Positions 1-10,799 of a stretch of 64,000 nt of DNA are shown piece by piece (the stretch's first letter is position 1; each line of letters starts with the position of its first letter). The notes beneath the pieces are model-generated. The model was not told where the DNA came from. It did not search any database and saw only the letters and a list, made by a program, of their open reading frames with translations. Origin of the DNA: Cynocephalus volans (lineage: Eukaryota > Chordata > Mammalia > Dermoptera > Cynocephalidae); the NCBI RefSeq assembly GCF_027409185.1, contig NC_084465.1, positions 31,723,864 through 31,787,863 of the forward strand. The letters are read 5' to 3'. Made by a program: the position numbers and the translations under genes.

Positions 1-530
1 TTATAGATTCTTGTAGCGCTGGTCATGGGGTGAACTCACATGTATTGGTCATATGGCAGGGGGGCCTGCATGACCAGGCTGGCTGTGTTGGTGGCAGGAG
101 GGGTGGGATCTGCACTGCAGTCAGCAGCAGCAGGGAGTGGATGAACCTCTCTGTGGGAAGGCCGGTGATGGTCCTAGACCAGACAATGGCACCAGCGACT
201 GTGGCAGTGGTAGCAATAGGCCTGTTCTAGTCTTCTACGGAGGAGTACACCTATAATCTACCAACTTTCCACAATCCCTTCTAAATACTTCTTATACAAG
301 AGTTATGTGCCAAAACTTTGTGGGGTTCTATAACCTTATGGAAGCAATGAGATTCAGGGAAGAGACGAATTTGTAACTGCTTGTGACTGATGTACTTTAA
401 GAATAATGATTATCACAGTAAAATACAACATAATAAATAAAGATTTTTAAAAGTTCTTTTAAAGCTAGTCTCTGATTTTTGGTTTTCTTGTTTTATTCTA
501 TTGGTGTCTGAAAATCCATTAATTTTCAGA
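1..530. other. Unassigned sequence at window start
   Basis: The first 235 bases are GC-richer than the rest and rich in GTGG/CAGCAG-like words. They may belong to a repeat cut by the window edge, but I could not match them to a family. Bases 240-530 are AT-rich with AATAAA-like words and no recognisable gene. Confidence 0.3.
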
Positions 531-639
531 GATGGCAACAGTCTACAAAAATAGAATTTGGGTATAAATGAGAAACTAAACAAAGTTTGTTCTAAAAAAA
601 AGAAAAAGGCTTAGCAAGAGAAAAACAGAATACCCTTAT

Positions 640-1320
640 TAAACTATAGAAAAATTTCAACATTGCTGTTTAAGAACCAAGTGAAAATGAGATGCCATTT
701 TTGCCTATCAGATAAACAACAACCTGCAGAATTTGATAAAGGCAATGTTAGTGAAGAAAATCAGCCCTCTCATTCACTATTAGTGAGATCATTAACTAGA
801 ACAAAATTTTGGGGAGACAATTTTGCAATATCTGTCTAAGTTGAAATGTACATACCCTTTGCACCAGCAATTCCATTTTATCCTGGCAAAGTTTGCCAAG
901 ATGTATATCTTCAAGATACTAACTAAAAAGTTGTGATAGAGAAAAAATTCTTCAGAAAAAGAAGTGCCCCTCAATAAACACTTTGTAAAAAAAAAATTGT
1001 CATATACTGGTACAGTGGAGTATGATGTGGTCATTACAAAGATGTACTGACATGGACAGATGCTCAAAATATATTGCTATATGGAAGAGCAAGTTATAGA
1101 CAATTATGGACACCATAGCCCAATTTTTGTTAACACACACACATTTGCTTCTGATTTCTGTTAATAAACATGTATTTGCTTTCATATTCCTAGGAAATTT
1201 CTGGAGTTATACAGAAGAAACTGTAACCAGGAGTTATCACTGGTGGTGGGAGGAGGAAAGGGGACTTTTAGTTTTCCACTTTGCATTATTTTACAATGAG
1301 CAGTAATGACTTTATAAGAA
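640..1320 (+). repeat. Old L1 (L1M-type) 3' fragment
   Basis: The words about 'ccctttgcaccagcaattcc' and the following track about a changing 'cattacaaagatgtactgacatgg' segment match the ORF2 end and 3' UTR of old mammalian L1M elements in sense orientation. It is too diverged to code. Confidence 0.6.
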
Positions 1321-2278
1321 TATAAAAGATTTTAAACTAACAGGGTAAAAGAATATACAAGCCACAATTTTTTAAAAAATTATCGGAGCTTCCAAACATA
1401 TAGTAAAAATCTGAATCATTATTTGATTGCTTATTGCATCTCCTTCTCAATTCAGATATTAAAGTTTAAACAGAAAGAAAAGAGGTATGTAACATATAAA
1501 ACATTTTCCTTTTTCCTCACAATAAATTTAAAGCCTCAAAGAGTTTAGTTTAAGATCTTTGTGACTTTAACCGTACCATAATCTGATAATATGTAGCAGA
1601 CTGCAGATTTGGCATATCTCAAACAGTGGCATTGCTCTACGGCTTCATCTCTTTTGGTTTCTGAGGCAAGGGGAGGTAAGATTTATGTGGGTCATACTAG
1701 GTAAGGCATTCAACTACAATCACTTTAACAGGAAGGTGAAAGCTAATTGTGACGTTCTTTTCAATCCTGTGCAAATTAGAGTCCTCATTGGCACCAGAGA
1801 AAGTAAAGAATTCTAGTTCTTTTCCTTTATCTCTTTCCTTCTTTTGTTTTCTTCTTTCCCACCTATGCCCTTTTCTTCTCTCCTTCTCTCTTGATTGTAA
1901 GCAGAGGAGAAAGAGATATATCCAGGTTCTCTAAATTTTACTGAGATGGGTTTTATGAATGGGTTTTCTCTTTCAAATTCTTAACCACTCCATGTCAAAT
2001 TTGAATTTCATCAAAATGTCAGTATCTTATGCAGAATGGTTGCTTTGAAAAACTCCTGGCAGTTTTACACATGAAACAGATCTCAGTTCATGTAGACACC
2101 AGGTAATACTGATGGACAAGCTATTGAGACCTGGAATACAAATCCTGAACCCAGGGTTGAGAATTCCTACAAGATTGCAGAGTTTATCAAGTTCAAAGGA
2201 AACCACCATTCGCTAGGTATAGTCATTCAGAAAGAACTTTACAAAAATGACCTTTCAGTGATAGAAGTTTCTTTCAGA

Positions 2279-2284
2279 TTTATT
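2279..2284 (-). other. Polyadenylation signal AATAAA, SPAM1 copy A
   Basis: AATAAA on the minus strand starts four bases after the TAG stop (2291-2289). The same arrangement occurs in copy B, so it predates the duplication. A more distal signal could also be used. Confidence 0.45.
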
Positions 2285-2288
2285 TAGT

Positions 2289-2849
2289 CTACAAAGCACA
2301 CTTTAAAATGGACCTATTTCTCACATAAGCTAATATGTAGAATGACAAATTCACTACAGAAGAACTCATGGTGAGAAACAAAGTATTTACAAAAAACTTT
2401 GTGGCAGATGATGTGGAAAGTGAGACATTGTCAAAAGTGAGAGAAGGCTTTTCTTGCCAGCTGGTAGGTTGAACACTGGGTTCTGAGTTTAGAGAGGCCT
2501 CTATACAAACACCGTCAGCAATACACACATCAATAGTACGAATGTCTTTTATATCAGCTGTCTTACAAATTAAGTTGGGAAAACAGCTGCACTGAAATTT
2601 TTCAAAAAATTGTTGCAGGTCTTCAAGCGTGGGTTGTCCACGTACTGTGTATTTTCCACCTTTCCCAATTTGAATAGCAAAATTCGTTGGATTCAGATGA
2701 AGATAGTCACTTGAATTCCAGTGTTTCCTTGTACACACTCCTTTCTCGTGGCAAAGCACTTGGCTACACATTTTGGCTGCTAGGGTGACATTGATTATGT
2801 AAGGATTTAGTGTCGTCTTCATGTAATCTTCTAGGTTCAAGCAAGATTT
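2289..2849 (-). CDS. SPAM1: SPAM1 copy A, coding exon 3
   Basis: This 561-nt exon includes the stop and opens after a TTTTACAG acceptor. It codes residues 349-534: C351 (partner of C60), the cysteine-rich EGF-like region (C376 to about C463), a Ser/Thr-rich linker and a hydrophobic C-terminal segment. The usual PH-20 GPI signal ends in a hydrophobic run; here about 18 further residues follow, including Arg-Asn-Arg. Confidence 0.93.
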   Translation of the reverse strand, partial: KSCLNLEDYMKTTLNPYIINVTLAAKMCSQVLCHEKGVCTRKHWNSSDYLHLNPTNFAIQIGKGGKYTVRGQPTLEDLQQFFEKFQCSCFPNLICKTADIKDIRTIDVCIADGVCIEASLNSEPSVQPTSWQEKPSLTFDNVSLSTSSATKFFVNTLFLTMSSSVVNLSFYILAYVRNRSILKCAL

Positions 2850-5800
2850 CTGTAAAATTATATGATGGTCAAGATATAAAGAGACAAGTTAGTTTGTATG
2901 TGAATTAATTCACTGCAGTAAGCAATTGTTAAGGAAGAACAAAACAACAGGCACAGCAAGAAGGAGGATTTATTTTATCTTTACCTTAACAAGCAAAATT
3001 ATTCCAACTGTGTTTTGTAACATTTGTAAGAAAGTTTCACATGCTGTTTCATGCAACAAATAATTGGCCAGTTGGGACTTAGCATACCCTAGCCTCAATC
3101 TTCCTCAACAATTCATTAACTAATGGGGGTCAGAATGGTAAGTCTGTTAGTGTATGGGCTCTGGGGTCCATTTGCCCTTACTGGAGTCCCAGTTGCATCA
3201 ACCACTAGGTGCATGAACTTGAGAATCTCTCAAGCTTTTTAAGTCTTAGTTTCCTACCTGGGTGACCCTCGGCAAATCAATTAAACTGGTTATGCTTTAC
3301 CTTCATCTTCAATAAAATGAGGATAATCATGGTCAGTACTTCACAGGGTTGTTGTATAGATAAAAAGATACAATGCATAGAAAAGGGCTTAACACAGGAC
3401 CTAGCACATCTTCAATTAACACTCAATAAAATATAAATAAATGTAATAAGCATTACATTTCTCAGACAAGTTTAAACAGCACTGAAAAGAGTGGTTTCTA
3501 AATTGCTGGCTCAAAACACCTAAATAGGTTCAACTGAGTATACCTTATATTAAATTTTATGTGTAGTCAAGTTACAAGCAAATAATGATAGATTTTTTAC
3601 AAATTTGGCAGAGTATGAGTGCTGAGTAACTGAAACGATTCATCTTGAGACTGGTATGTTCTAAAATCTGGGCAATGTCCTTTTTAAAACATTAAAGATC
3701 CTCACTTTCTTTCATGATGAGCATTTCCAGTTAGTGAGCTGGCTGTGCTATCCTTCAGCAGACCAAAGTGAGTAGTGGTGGTGGGTTGGCAGCAAGTCAA
3801 AGAATCATGGCAGCTTCCACTTGAATTGATTTCTTGTTACCTTCCTTGAGATGATGCCATCCATTGTTTGCAGCATATGGCCTTAAGATGTCCTCACTGT
3901 AATCCCCTGGAATCTGTGACTATGTTAGCTTAGAAGGGACTTTGCAGATGTGACTAAGGGTATGGACCTTGAGAAGGGGAGATTATTCTGAATTATCTAG
4001 GTGGGCTTAGTCTAATTCTGTGAGTTTTTGAAAGGGTAGGAACTTTTCCAGCTGGGTTAGAAAGATGAAATGGAAGGAGGAGGAGCAGTTCAAAGTGTAA
4101 GAGGGACTCAACCCACCAGTGTTGACTTTGAAGACAGAAGAAGGCTATGAGCTAAAGAATGTAATGGTCTCTAGAAGATGGCGGTAGCCCTTAGCCAACA
4201 GCCAGCCAGATAATGCAGATCTCATTGCTCCAACCACAGGGAACTAAATCTGTCAATAACCCAAATGAGCAAGTGAGGATCCTTCCCTTGAGAGGAATGC
4301 AGGCCTGCCAACACCATGATGTTGTTAACTCATTAAGACCCAGGTTGGACTTCTGACCTACAAAACTATGAAATAATAAATTTCCAGTGTTTAAGCCACT
4401 GTTTGTTGTAATTTTTATGGAAGCAATAGAAAACTAATATACTTTTCTTCTTCTTAACTCTCCAGTGGCTTTAGATGGTGTTTAGAATAAAATTCAACCA
4501 CTTATGGTGTAACTGTTCGACCCTCCCACACCCACTCTACCTTAGACATCGCACTTGTTTCACTAGCATGGCAGGTTCACTTCAAACTGCACTTATTGTT
4601 TCCTCTGCTTGGAACGCTCTTTCCTCTAATTTTTAACATTGTTGACTACATCTTGTCATTCACATGGCAGCTTTAATTAGCCAATGCCCTTCTTGGATAC
4701 CTTTATTGGTTACTCTGTCACATACCTCTATTTTAATTCTCTGTATAGCACTTACCACATCAAATATTTTTCCCTTTGTGTATTGTTCCTAAGCACTCAT
4801 AAGCTCCAAGAGTGTGTGGACTTTGACAATATTCTACAATACTATATTTCCAGTACCAAGGATGTATGAGAATTTACACCAAGTTCAGATGACACTGCAG
4901 TTGGTTCCTCAACTCCACAGAGACAAGGGTTAGGCAAAAAGAGGAGGAAAGGGTTGAGAATGACTTGAAAATCATTAGCGTACATGAGATGTAGTCTATG
5001 AAAAGACCTAAGTCTGGGCTGTCTAATGTAGAAGGCCTGGTTTATATCATATATATCCATGCTATAAATACTTCTACTATGGCCAATTTAATTTCAAGCT
5101 ACCAACCTGACATCATTGAATGCAGAATTGGGAACAGAGTACACCACAGTTTGGTAGTATGGTGTGGAGTAGCATACCATTACATAGTATTTCCATGTAT
5201 ACAAGGATACTTCAAAAAGTTCATGGAAAAATGAAATTAAAAGCTAATACAATTCATCCAATGAATTTTTTAAAGACACTGGTATAGATACAATAATTGT
5301 AAATGCATAAAGAGCAAAATTAATGGTAATATGAAGTAAAACAATGGATATATTTTGAGTATTTATTACCTTTGTTTTTAACATAATTTATCCTATTGTA
5401 AGTTCTACAATTTAATTTTTAATAATCTGATTTTGTGATTCACAAAATCACAAAATTCCTGAATATTTAACAATTAGTTCTCACAAGCTAGAACCTGTAG
5501 AGCTGCTTTGTCACTCCACTGAATCTAATAAGATGGAATGGAAGGAAATGGTTTACTTGTGTTTGTCTTATGTCAATTTCAGTAATTGCCGGTATACCTG
5601 CAATTACCAGTTTTTCAAGTTTCCAATGAATCAGAGGAAACATGACAAATACTCCATGAACCTATTAATTACAAATGACATTTAAAAGGGGGGAAATAAT
5701 GACAGAACTAGCATTCGAAATGATCTTAAATTGGGAAAGGTAGCAGAAATATATAGAACAGAGTCCACAGAGGACAATATCAAGAAGATACCATTTAGTA

Positions 5801-8442
5801 GAATATAATCATATTAAAGTTGAAAGGCCATCTCTGAATAAATAATGCTGAAGACAATTTGTGAGGCCTGGTAGTAGAATGTAAATCTCAGATTAAAGGG
5901 CCATTAAACAAGTGTGACACTTAAATAGTATGTCACATCATCCTACTTATTGGCCAAAGCCTGATGCATTTCTCATAAGAGTGGAGTTCTTTCTCACTTT
6001 AAAAAAAAAAAGGAAGTAATATGAAGATTTTATTAATGGTTCCATCATAGAATTAATAGAACACTTAAGAAAGGATTAGAGAAAACAAATAATATAAATT
6101 AGGAATATACTTAGAATTCTAGTTTTAAAATATGTTTCTGATATATAAAAGATATACCAAGGGACATATACATTGCTCTGAACTTATATTTTCTGTTATT
6201 TCTTTTTATTGGAGATCAAACTGGAGACAATAGAATTATACAATAGGCATAAGGGCTCAAATTACCCTGAAAAAAAATTTACAGATGTGACTAAGTATTT
6301 TGAAATGAAATGAGAATATGACTACTCTATCTGAAGGACAAGAAATGAATATAATATTCCTTAAAAGGACTCTTCTGGTCTTAAAGTATAAAGTCTATTC
6401 TGTACAGCATCTAGGGTAGGACTCCTGGGCCCTGAGCTTCATTTAGCATTCTCCATGGCACATTCATCACTAGTATTTCCACGTCCATCAGAGCAGGAAA
6501 AGTACAGCTCAAATTCAACAGTGTTCATATGGAAGCTTTACTCTCGTATTGAGAGAAAAAAGACTGAAGAGGTGGGGGTTTATCTGATCTGATAGGGAGA
6601 ATTAAATATGGAAAAAAATGAAGAGAAATCTATCTTCTGGCACCAAACACCATGTCAGGAAACAGATCGCAGTCTTGTTTTTACTACTTACTAGCCACAT
6701 AGCATAGAGAATTTCAATTAATCTCCCTGAATTTCTGTTTCCTCACCAGAAAACGGGTATAATATTTTCTGCCTTACAACATAACCATACAAGTGCAAGA
6801 TATTTTTATTTAGCCAGTATTAATTGAACATTTACTACCATGTGCCAAGCATAGTACTTATTTTCTTATTCCATACCAAAATAATCCTCAAAAACATTAA
6901 AAGTAGAAATATTTTCATCTATTTTCTACCAATTAAACTTACCTTTTTTCGCATTAAAGCAAGGCTTCCCCATATAACAATTCCAGAGGCACCCAGAGCA
7001 ACAGTTTCACCAAGTGTATTCACAAGGTCAACCTGGCAAATGTGATAGCAGATAGAAATGAAATAGAAGTGTTATACAGAGAACAATAACATGGAAGCTG
7101 TGCATGCTCACCCAACAATAATAATTTAAATATTTATCCACTATTTATTTCTGTATCTTACACAGCAACTGCCATACTATTAAGAAAAAAAAAACTATTA
7201 TCCTTTTAATTACTTCTATTGACAAGAGAGCAAGTTTATGCGTAAAAAATAAACAAGCTCAGTTAATACATTGTCTATACTGCCTAATTCTCCATGGTTG
7301 CTAAAAGATTATGTGTAATAACTATTAAACATATTTTTATTTGGCATTCATATAATGATGTACAACTATTTCTGTGCATATTGCTAAATAACATTAAAAG
7401 TTAAATTTTACTTCCTTCAAAAATGATATTAAATTTCACTAAGCACCATTTGTGGACATTTTTTCATAGCCCTCATACCTTAACTTACCTCTGAAAGATA
7501 TTTCATAGTTAGATCACTAAGAACTGGGCGGGCATATACATAAACCGGAACTGGATTCTTAGCATCAGATACTTTAGAAACCCTAATGGCTTCCTGAACA
7601 CGATTACGGACATAGAGTGCACCTCCTCGAATAGATGAGACACTGTTCAAATAGATGGATGGGAAAAGGGCGGTGCTTTCCTTCCACAACCATTCGAGAT
7701 CATCATTTCTTCTCCTTTCTATATCGTAGCAACTTCCATTGAAATTGGGTTTATTAAAACCATAGTTGTAACAATCAGGAAAAAGATAATAACCCCATAA
7801 GTGATTTGGTCGAAGTAATTTTCCCAACTTTAAAGTCTCTTGCATGAAACTCTTTGCTGCCTTTTCAAATTCTACTTTGGCTATCTCGGTGGCCTCTTTG
7901 ACACTAAGTTGTATATTTTGTTGCTGAACCAACTCAATAGACTGATTCTTGTAAACATCTTTAGGTGCCCAGTTTCTTATCCAGGTGGGCCTCCATTCTT
8001 CCCAGTCTATGACAGCCAACCCCACATTGTCTGTTGGCATATAAAAGGCAATGTCTTTTTCAGCTTTCTCCAAATGGTCTTTTAAGGACCCTTTCTGGGG
8101 GATTCCTCCATGCACACTTGTGCCTGTTATTCTATCTATATAAGGATAGTAGCCAAGTCTATCAACATAAAATATCGTAACCCCTTGCCGTGTGACATCT
8201 CTTCGGGGGCTTCCTACTAAAGAGAAGAGGCTCAGATCTATTGAATCACCAGACTTTCCAAAACAAAGTTCAGTTGGAGCATTCCAGGCCCAGAGGAAAG
8301 GTATATTTGGTATAAGAGGGGGTGCTCTGAAATTCAAAGTCAAGCAAGATGAAATCAGAAGGGAGGTGAAAACTGCCTGGGATAGTCCATTGGACTCAAC
8401 AAAGTTCTCAAAAAAGATGTGTTTGAACCATAGCACTCCCAT
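2289..8442 (-). CDS. SPAM1: SPAM1/PH-20 hyaluronidase, copy A (three coding exons, 534 aa)
   Basis: Glycoside hydrolase family 56 hyaluronidase. In mammals PH-20 sits on the sperm surface and inner acrosomal membrane, cuts hyaluronan of the cumulus matrix and helps zona binding. The join is 8442-7489, 7032-6943, 2849-2289: 318 + 30 + 186 residues, all phase 0. Residues 1-35 form a signal peptide; the mature start LNFRAPP matches human PH-20. The catalytic motif VIDWEEWRP places D146 and E148 as in the human enzyme. Cysteines 60, 224, 238, 351, 376, 381, 387, 435, 437, 443 and two near 457/463 all match human disulphide positions. N166 and N368 sequons are kept. The start has a good Kozak context (GCAATGG). 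The protein is about 25 residues longer than human, mostly near the C-terminus, where a hydrophobic stretch is followed by a charged tail. No frame lesion is visible. Confidence 0.95.
3140..3435 (+). repeat. MIR SINE (unit A)
   Basis: The order of words (ctctggggtcc, gcatgaacttgag, cctacctgggtgacc, aaatgaggataat, tcacagggttgttg) follows the MIR consensus. The copy at about 43.70-43.98 kb is its duplicate. Confidence 0.8.
3850..4440 (+). repeat. MLT1-type MaLR LTR (unit A)
   Basis: It contains 'gggactttgcagatgtgac', 'ggacttctgacctacaaaac', the AATAAA-containing 'tgaaataataaatttcc' and the end 'aatagaaaactaatata', all typical of MLT1 LTRs. The duplicate is at about 44.41-44.99 kb. Confidence 0.75.
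4445..4865 (+). repeat. L2 LINE 3' fragment (unit A)
   Basis: Words such as 'agaataaaattcaaccactt', 'cctctgcttggaacgctctt' and the late 'ctgtatagcacttaccacat' follow the L2 3' consensus. The duplicate is at about 45.00-45.42 kb. Confidence 0.65.
5202..5282. mobile_element. Mariner-type MITE, present only in unit A
   Basis: The left part has 'gatacttcaaaaagttcatg', the terminal-repeat type seen again near 61.88 kb. It is flanked by TA on each side, and unit B has an uninterrupted site (tttata followed by cagatacaat near 45.76 kb). This fits insertion after the duplication. Confidence 0.65.
6943..7032 (-). CDS. SPAM1: SPAM1 copy A, coding exon 2
   Basis: A 90-nt exon with acceptor TTTGCCAG just above it and donor GTAAGT at 6942-6937. 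It codes 30 residues with the conserved GETVALGASGIVIWG segment of the barrel (residues 319-348). The next intron is about 4.1 kb and carries MIR, MLT1, L2 and MITE insertions. Confidence 0.93.
7489..8442 (-). CDS. SPAM1: SPAM1 copy A, coding exon 1
   Basis: This 954-nt exon codes residues 1-318: signal peptide, most of the catalytic barrel and the D146/E148 pair. It ends CAGAG followed by the donor GTAAGT (7488-7483). The open frame runs two codons into the intron before a stop, as expected for a true splice. The following intron is 456 bp. Confidence 0.95.
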
Positions 8443-8456
8443 TGCAGAGAGTAATG

Positions 8457-8470
8457 GCTATGAAAAACAC
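8457..8470 (-). other. Candidate splice acceptor just upstream of the SPAM1 copy A start
   Basis: The minus strand reads a T-rich stretch ending CATAG about 15 bases before the ATG. It is identical in copy B (near 49076-49089). SPAM1 genes have spliced 5' UTRs, so this could be the acceptor; other AGs nearby are possible. Confidence 0.4.
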
Positions 8471-8519
8471 TTATTTCTTTCTTCACACTTTAGTTTACCC
8501 AATATTTGATGCAAGGCAT

Positions 8520-9840
8520 GAGCACAGGTGGAAGATAGTGAAATGAAGCAGTTTCCGTGGATAAAGAGGCATAACGATTATATTTAAATATTATTTTCTT
8601 GTTTCATGTTTCCAGAAAGTTTTGCAAGTTGCATTATCTATAACTGAAAAAAAATATAGAGAAAATACGTTGTTATGCTGCATTTCATCACAAAGACTGT
8701 AAACTTTACCAAAATCTCAACTTTAAATATGGGGAGTTTAATTCAAATTTAAAAGAGGGAAGACATACTCCTGTGTTTGAATCAATAAGATTATTACCTC
8801 TTAATATATGATAAAAATGCTGTAATAGTTAACATTTGTTTCATCTTCCCAAATCATTACTGAGCCTTCAGTGAGATGAATGTCGCTATTTTTCCTTTTG
8901 CCTTCTCAGGTGTGCAGAATTTTGTACCTAGCAAGACCTTACCAAAAAAACCCGTTGAAAAAAAATAAATTCCAAGTCAAAACTGTCATTCTTGTTTATT
9001 GCTTATTGAAAGACTACTTTCTAGTGGTCTGACAAATATTGAAAACAATCTCTCATAGAATTATAAAATTTCCACTTTTTCTTTTTTTCTTTTTTTGAAG
9101 GGGAATAGTAAGGAAGGAGGGGAAAGTCACTCCTGCCAGAGGTTACAAATCAAAAGTTTGCTTGAAAGTATTGAATCAACCAAAAACTCCAACCCAACAA
9201 GTTTAAGTACTCTTTGTAACACTGCTTGATCAAGTCTTACAGTGATGTACTCTCATGTGTAAAGTTAATAAAACATTTAACTACTTTATATCTTTTACTA
9301 AAATGATTGGTTCTAACCTAGCCTAATAAAAGCAATATAAGAATTTTGGCATTTTTATAGTACTTGACAAGTGAAATTATATGTCATTCTGATTGTTACA
9401 AAGTGAAGTGCTACAGAAAATTTTTTGGTACAGTATAATGGTCTGAGCCAAAGACAAGAAATTAAATTATGTATTATTAGTATTTGGTATTTGCAAAACT
9501 GACCTACAAGATGACTTATTTAAATATTCTGTGATTCTAGGAAGAAACTAGAACCTTTTTAAAAAATTAGATTAGTACATTCTGTGTATACTATGTGAAG
9601 GTTCAATGAGAATTATACCACTCTTCCCTGGAATGTTAAAGTGAAACCTTAAGAACAATTATAGTCCCATATTTTGAAGATGGTTTTTTTCCCTCATGTT
9701 TAATACATGTAAAGTAGTTAAAGATTTTTATAGCTTAAACCCTTATAAACTTCCTTAATCAGGGCCTAGAAAATCTTCACCTAAAGTAATACTGGGAAAA
9801 AAAACTAACTCCTTTCAAATACCAACTACCAACACCAATG
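8520..9840. other. Upstream region of SPAM1 copy A, no gene
   Basis: AT-rich non-coding sequence collinear with about 49.14-50.52 kb. It has oligo-A/T tracts but no recognised repeat or gene. Confidence 0.5.
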
Positions 9841-10420
9841 CTGAATGGCAGGGAGTGGGAGAAGGAGATGGAATAAAAGTTTAGCTTTCCCTATATCTCA
9901 TGGAAGGAGTACACCAAGTTTATTGAAATTAACATTCAACTCTAATTTCCACATGATCATTTTATATAAGAATAATATGGGGCAGAATGAGTCTACTGAG
10001 AAGGTCTTTACTCACAGAAATCTTCAAAAAAGAATGGATACTTCTATCCTTGAAAATTGAATGAATGAAATAGCTCTTCTTTAGTGTCAATCTTCTGACA
10101 AAGTGTTGGAGCACAGAATTGGGGACAGACCTAGAAGTTAGCATCTAAAATAGCATCTTCCTTTTATTTAGAGCATCTAATAGAGATCTTTACTTGTTTA
10201 AAGCATCTAATACAGAACTTCATCTCCATGGAAAAGCTTAACTGATTTAACCCCAGTCAATTAAAAGTTGAACTTATCTGCCACTAGTAATCCTAAAGTC
10301 TGTACTCAACTTATACCTATTGAAGTTGCCTCTTAAATGTCCTCCTTGTCCATTGTGTGGATAATTGCTCTTTAAAGCACTCCTGCTAAGTCTTTGAAAT
10401 CCCCCATCCCCAACAATGGT

Positions 10421-10530
10421 ACTTACCCAGAAGCCTGCTTTCAAAGTCCAATCGTCCAGCCTGTCTTCAATAGCATCAAGGCAAGAAGTGGTCTGGTCTC
10501 AATGTCTTCCTAGAGCATTGGCAAGTCATT
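10421..10530 (-). promoter_or_regulatory. Candidate 5' UTR exon/donor of SPAM1 copy A
   Basis: The minus strand reads GCTTCTGG followed by GTAAGTACC, a near-perfect donor (GT begins at 10426). The same donor and flank occur in unit B at 51116. It lies about 2 kb above the candidate acceptor. The 5' edge of the exon is unknown. Human and rodent SPAM1 transcription has been reported to begin inside an ancient ERV; I could not show ERV homology here. Confidence 0.4.
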
Positions 10531-10799
10531 AGCACCCTCTTAAAAAAAAGTTTTTCTCTCAAAATAGATTTAAAAGCTTAAAATGTGAATACATCTGAAA
10601 TCATATTTAAATTAAACTGTTATCCCTATTGCAAAGGAATTTTATCTCTGAAACATATGCTAGGTAAATCCTTTAAACAAGGAAGCCCTCGTCTGAGAAT
10701 AACTCAAAAATTATTTTGTAATAAAAATTATACTAGCTTTATTTTATTATACACAAATAAAAATTACATGTGTAAATATTTGCATATGTAGTAGTCACC

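Larger units (their letters stand above)
2850..6942 (-). other. SPAM1 copy A intron 2
   Basis: A roughly 4.1-kb intron. It holds a MIR near 3.15 kb, an MLT1-type LTR near 3.85-4.44 kb, an L2 fragment to 4.87 kb, a MITE at 5.2 kb and a second MIR-like stretch near 6.67-6.87 kb. The rest shows no gene. Confidence 0.8.

Noticed and set aside
8192-8509. A 105-codon plus-strand frame antisense to SPAM1 copy A exon 1
   Set aside because: It is a shadow of the coding exon; its counterpart in copy B is broken up.
9962-10144. A 60-codon minus frame conserved as an open frame in both duplicated units (also 50651-50833)
   Set aside because: Of about 9 base differences nearly all change the amino acid, so there is no sign of protein constraint. 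The region is better read as conserved non-coding sequence upstream of SPAM1.
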